Assembly (NCBI GenBank): GCA_001017865.1
Contig: LATQ01000001.1
Location: 440,898 to 462,076 of the forward strand
Source of the DNA: Rhodococcus sp. IITR03
GTDB lineage: Bacteria > Actinomycetota > Actinomycetes > Mycobacteriales > Mycobacteriaceae
Direction of reading: 5' to 3'
Length of the DNA stretch: 21,179 nucleotides
The notes beneath the pieces are model-generated. The model ran no database searches, had not been told where the DNA came from, and was given only the letters and a program-made list of their open reading frames with translations. Made by a program: the position numbers and the translations under genes. Shown here in pieces: positions 17,483 to 21,179 of this stretch (its first letter is position 1; each line of letters starts with the position of its first letter).

Positions 17483-19069
17483 GTGAATTCCCGTGCAACC
17501 ACTCTCGCCACCGCAGTACCGGGCGGTCACGTCGCCGCCGCCGGACTCCCCTCGATTCGTTCCTCGGGCACCTCGACACCGACCCCCACGCCCTCGCCGT
17601 CCGCGACGACCGGGGCCACTCCCTGACCCGCGCCGAACTGTGGAGCTCGCCGCCGACATCGAGCACGAACTCGCCGCCCACGGTCTGGGCCGGGGCGACA
17701 TGGTGATCGTCTGCATGCCCAACTGGACCGAATGGATGGGTGCCTATCTCGGAGTCGTCCGCGGTGAGATGGTCGCAGGGACCCTGCCGGTGACCACCGA
17801 TCCGCGATCCATTGCCTACACCGCGAATCTCGTCGGCGCGAAGGCCGTCGTCCTTCCCCGTTCGCATCGCGGCCGCGACTTCGTCGCCGAATCCGAGGTC
17901 CTGGCAGCAGAACTCGGACGCGAGGTTCAGATCCTCCTGATCGACGGCCAGGACGGAACCCGCACCTGGCGCAGTTTCGACGGCCCGCCGGCGACGATCC
18001 CCGCCTACCCGGACGATCTCGTGCACGTGCTGTTCTCGTCGAGCACCACCGGCAAGTCGAAGGCGATCGCGCATTCCGAGGCGAGCCTGAGCGCTACAAC
18101 CGGATGGTCATCGATCGCTACGAGGTCTCCGGCGAGCGTCCGATCTTCATGCCGTCCCCGCTCGGCCACAGCACAGGCTTCTGGCACGGCGCCCGGATGT
18201 CGCTGATGACAGGTGCGGCACTGATCCTCCAGGACGCCTGGGACCCGCGCCGCGCTCTCGACCTCGTCGAACAGCACGGCTGCGAGATCACCGTCGCCGC
18301 AACTCCTTTCCTCAAGGACATCGTCGACACCGCGTGGGATTCCGCCACCCCGAAGCTGGCCGGGATGCGCATCTTCCTGTGCGGCGGTGCCCCCGTCGCC
18401 CCGAGCCTCATCGAACTGGCGCAGGAGCAGATGCCCGACACCCGTATCGCGGCGATCTGGGCGATGAGCGAAGGTGGAGCGACCTCGAGCCTCCCCGACG
18501 ACTCCACCGAGCTCGTCGCGTACACCTGTGGCAAGGTGATGCCCGGCGTCACCCTCGAGGTCGTCCGCGAGGACGGCACGCTCGCACCGCGCGGGACCGA
18601 CGGCGAGATCGTCATGCGCACTCCGTCGCTCTTCCTCGGATACATCGGGCAGGAGCAGCTCTACCGCGAGTCGTTCACGGCCGACGGCTGGTTCCGCACC
18701 GGCGACACCGGAATCGTGGACGACAACGGCTACCTGAGCCTGACCGGACGACTCAAGGACCTCATCATCCGCGGCGGTGTCAACATCTCCCCCGTCGAGA
18801 TCGAGAACGCGATTTCCGGACACCCGCAGATCGCGCGCGTGGCGGTCGTCGGCAGCCCCGACGAACGACTCGGCGAACGCATCTGCGCGGTGATCCAGCC
18901 GCTCGGCACCGCCCCGACCTTCGACGAACTCGTCGGATGGCTCGCGGAGCGCGACGTGCCCCGGCGATTGTGGCCGGAGTCGATCCGCATCCTGCCCGCC
19001 ATGCCGGAGACCCCCGCCGGAAAGATCCGCAAGAACGTTCTCAGAGAACTGATCTCGTCAGGAGAAGAT
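17483..19069 (+). CDS. AMP-forming acid-CoA ligase, cyclohexanecarboxylate-CoA ligase-like (three apparent frameshifts)
   Basis: ANL-superfamily enzyme that activates a carboxylate to acyl-AMP and then acyl-CoA. About 530 residues after repair. Core motifs: A3 loop SSSTTGKSKA (usual form SGTTGxPK), SPLGHSTGFWHG, WAMSEGG, RTGDTG, GRLKDLIIRGGVNISPVEIE, and the C-terminal catalytic Lys in PAGKIRK. The GTG at 17483 has GGAG 5 nt upstream. Frame breaks lie near 17549 (C run), 17641 (restores AELVELAADIE) and 18089 (restores SLERYNRM). No stop separates it from the hydrolase: the frame runs on through RELISSGED into the next gene's ATG. Overall look is closest to alicyclic-acid CoA ligases (AliA type); substrate is not readable. 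Confidence 0.85.
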
Positions 19070-19884
19070 ATGACCAGCAGCACCGTCGAACTCACGACGC
19101 AGAGCGTCACGCTCCGCGACATCGACGTGACCTACACCCGCGCCGGTGAGGGCCCCGCGGTGGTGCTGATCCACGGCCTCGCCGAGGATCACCGCAGCTG
19201 GCGCACCGTCCAGGAGACCGGCCTGCCGGTGACCACCTACGCCTACGACCTCCGCGGGCACGGACGCACCACCGTCGGTTCCCCCGAAGGCACGCTCGCC
19301 CAGCTGCGCGACGATCTGATCGCCTTCCTCGAGGAGGTCAGCGGTCCCGCGATCTGCGTCGGCTTCTCCCTCGGTGGCACCGTCGTCCTCTCCGCCGCAG
19401 CCGAGCGCCCCGACCTCGTGACCAAGGTCGTCGCGCTGGGTACCTCGAGCGTCGTCGGCCGCGGCGCTGCCGGCTTCTACGCCGGTCGCATCGAGCTGTT
19501 CCGCGGCGACGACAGCGAAGCACAGCGCTCCGCCCTCCGCGACGACACCGCCGCCGCCCTGCACAATCCCGACTCCGACCTCGACGCCGTCACGGACTTC
19601 CGCCTCGAGCGGTCGGTGCGGCGCAGGGTTACATCAACGCGTCCACCGCGATGGCCGCACTCGTCGACGCGCCGCTGACGCCCGAGCTCTCCCGTATCGC
19701 GCCCGACACCGAGGTCGCGATCGTCGGCGCCGACCACGACACCTTCTGCCCGAAGAAGGCCGCGGACATCATCCTCGGCGCGATCGAGCACGCCACCTAC
19801 CACGAGATCACCGGCGCCGGGCACCTGATGCTCGTCGATCAACCGGAACAGTCGATCGAAATCCTGCGCGGGCTCCTCTCCTGA
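19070..19884 (+). CDS. Alpha/beta hydrolase (one apparent frameshift)
   Basis: Repaired 271-residue alpha/beta fold hydrolase. The oxyanion segment is VVLIHGLAEDHRSW (31-44), the nucleophile elbow GFSLGG (Ser100), the acid in GADHDTFCP and the base in GAGHLMLVDQPE. It could hydrolyse an ester, lactone, thioester or a C-C bond of a ring-cleavage product. ATG at 19070 preceded by AGGAG at 5 nt, which argues for independent initiation, yet it is in the same open frame as the ligase. A break near 19609 (GAGCGG for expected GAGGCGG) restores RLEAVGAAQGYINAS. Followed 49 bp later by the SDR. Confidence 0.85.
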
Positions 19885-19933
19885 GAAGCGCTGCGACCGA
19901 GAACTTCCAGTACACCGCTCTTCGAAAGGCTCC

Positions 19934-20695
19934 ATGATGCAAGAACGCCCCACCGCCCTCGTCACTGCCGCCGCGGGCGCAGGGATCGGCGCCGCGATCG
20001 CCACCCGCCTCGCCGCAGACGGTTTCGATGTCGTCATCACCGACGTCCACGAGCGCCGCAGTCAGGAACTCGCCGCGAAGCTTGCCGCCGAATACGGACG
20101 CGACTTCGACAGCTACGTCCTCGACGTCACCGACGAGGCCCGTGTCGAAGCTGTCGTGTCCGAGATCGCCTCGAAGAAGGGCCGACTCGACGTTCTCGTC
20201 AACAACGCCGGCTGGAGCAAGATCGAGCCCGTCGCCGAGATGTCCTCGGAGACCTGGAAGCGCTGCCTCGACGTCGACCTCAACGGCACCTTCTACACGA
20301 TGCGCTACGCGCTTCCGGTGATGCAGAAGAACAACTCCGGCGCCATCGTCAACATCAGCTCGATCGCCGCCTACGAGACCAGCACCGAGCACGGCGCCGC
20401 CTACTCCGCCGCCAAGGCCGGTGTCCTCGCACTCACCCGCGTCGCCGCCGCCGAGAACGGCAAGCACGGCATCCGCGTCAACGCCATCACCCCGGGCCTG
20501 ATCTACAACGACTTCCTCCGCAAGATCTACCCGGACGAGTTCTTCTCCGGCTACGCGGAGAACCGCTCTCTCGTCGGCCGTGTCGGCCGCCCCGAGGACG
20601 TTGCCGGTCTCGTCTCGTTCCTCGTCGGACCCGACGCCGGTTACGTCACCGGTGAGGTCTACGGCATCAGTGGTGGGGTGCATCCGCATGGCTGA
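19934..20695 (+). CDS. SDR family NAD(P)-dependent oxidoreductase
   Basis: Intact 253-residue short-chain dehydrogenase. The Rossmann loop is TAAAGAGIG (11-19), with Ala in place of the usual first Gly. Asp37 at the end of the second strand favours NAD over NADP. NNAGW is at 90-94, Asn117, and the catalytic Ser142/Tyr157/Lys161 set is in YSAAK. NNAGW and the overall pattern recall 2-hydroxycyclohexanecarboxyl-CoA dehydrogenase (BadH), consistent with an alicyclic acyl-CoA, but SDR substrates cannot be assigned this way. The ATG at 19934 follows an AAAGG site; 19937 is an alternative. Its stop overlaps the amidase start by 8 bp. Confidence 0.92.
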   Translation: MMQERPTALVTAAAGAGIGAAIATRLAADGFDVVITDVHERRSQELAAKLAAEYGRDFDSYVLDVTDEARVEAVVSEIASKKGRLDVLVNNAGWSKIEPVAEMSSETWKRCLDVDLNGTFYTMRYALPVMQKNNSGAIVNISSIAAYETSTEHGAAYSAAKAGVLALTRVAAAENGKHGIRVNAITPGLIYNDFLRKIYPDEFFSGYAENRSLVGRVGRPEDVAGLVSFLVGPDAGYVTGEVYGISGGVHPHG

Positions 20696-21179
20696 CAACC
20701 CGCTGCGCCTGACCGTTCGCGAGCTCACCGACGCCTACGCGCGCGGCGATCTGAACCCGATCGACGTGACCGAGCAGGTTCTCGACCGGATCGACCGGTT
20801 CGATCCGGAGGTGCGCGCATACGTGGCGGTCACGGCCGATCTGGCACGGCTGCAGGCCGCCGAGGCGGCCGAACGCTACCGCCGCGGTGAACGCGCACCC
20901 CTGCTCGGGGTTCCGGTGTCCATCAAGGACGCCTTCCACCTGGCCGACACGGAGACCGGACTCGGGTCGCTCACCCAGCGCGGGCGCGTCGCCCGATCGG
21001 ATTCCGGTGCCGTCGCGCGGCTGCGCGCGGCAGGATCGGTGATGCCCGGTAAGACGAGCGTGCCCGAGTTCTGCCAGTCCGCCACCAGCGACAATCTGCT
21101 CGGACCCGAGACCGGCAATCCGTGGGACCCGACGCGCACCCCGGGCGGTTCGAGCGGCGGCGCGGCGGCCTCGGTCGGC
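20688..21179 (+). CDS. Amidase signature family protein, cut by window end
   Basis: The first 164 residues are visible and in frame. The catalytic Lys80 is in VSIKDAF and the Ser-rich loop GGSSGG is at 153-158 with the cis-Ser of the Ser-cisSer-Lys triad. The nucleophilic Ser (GGSIR-type segment) lies beyond the edge. Members hydrolyse amides to carboxylate plus ammonia or amine. ATG at 20688 lies inside the SDR's last codons, so translation is coupled and the enzyme belongs to the ligase operon. A product carboxylate could be the ligase substrate. A GatA role is unlikely because no gatB/gatC context is seen. Confidence 0.9.
   Translation, partial: MADNPLRLTVRELTDAYARGDLNPIDVTEQVLDRIDRFDPEVRAYVAVTADLARLQAAEAAERYRRGERAPLLGVPVSIKDAFHLADTETGLGSLTQRGRVARSDSGAVARLRAAGSVMPGKTSVPEFCQSATSDNLLGPETGNPWDPTRTPGGSSGGAAASVG

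Noticed and set aside
1..19884. Programmed frameshifting or widespread pseudogenes
   Set aside because: No slippery heptamer/pseudoknot pattern is shared, the sites are many, all are one-base losses in G/C runs, and essential genes are affected. Sequencing error explains all of them.
20688..21179. GatA subunit of Glu-tRNA amidotransferase
   Set aside because: The amidase is coupled to an SDR and catabolic genes with no gatB or gatC nearby, so a catabolic amidase is more likely.
1..21179. tRNA, rRNA, insertion sequences, prophage or attachment sites
   Set aside because: No tRNA cloverleaf, rRNA segment, transposase, integrase or terminal repeat was recognised anywhere in the window.

Overview
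This is high-GC actinobacterial DNA. The gene order valS-folC-DUF4233-ndk-rne matches Mycobacterium tuberculosis (Rv2448c to Rv2444c), and protein style, GTG starts and 4-bp stop/start overlaps point to Mycobacteriales, most likely Rhodococcus or a close Nocardiaceae relative. The genus is an inference.

Layout. Positions 1-8469 (minus strand) hold the housekeeping block: valS, folC and a small membrane protein joined by GTGA overlaps, then ndk and, after a 444-bp gap, a very long rne that runs off the left edge. Positions 8630-13787 hold scattered single genes: a YtxH-like protein (+), an S9 prolyl-oligopeptidase (-), a PdxK/ThiD-type kinase (+), and a GNAT plus winged-helix pair (-). Positions 13902-21179 hold the accessory part. 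Three overlapping minus-strand genes resemble the haem-dependent oxidative N-demethylase (HODM, dimethylamine monooxygenase) system: a zinc-ribbon DmmA-family protein, a flavin/2Fe-2S reductase, and a DUF3445 haem-PAS subunit. A TetR regulator follows. Divergent from it is a plus-strand catabolic operon: acid-CoA ligase, alpha/beta hydrolase, SDR dehydrogenase and an amidase cut by the right edge.

Working model (inference): TetR represses both the HODM-like operon and the ligase operon. The haem oxygenase would open or dealkylate an amine or amide-containing substrate, the amidase/hydrolase would release a carboxylate, and the ligase and SDR would feed it into CoA-linked oxidation. The ligase recalls cyclohexanecarboxylate-CoA ligases and the SDR recalls BadH-type dehydrogenases, so an alicyclic acid is one possibility. 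The substrate cannot be read from sequence.

Data quality dominates interpretation. I count about 24 places where a conserved protein continues in another frame, and each is repaired by adding back one base to a short G or C run. No site needs a base removed. Housekeeping genes such as valS (four sites) and rne (two) are hit as often as accessory genes, so these are almost certainly homopolymer under-calls in the assembly, not pseudogenes. Coordinates below span the repaired genes.
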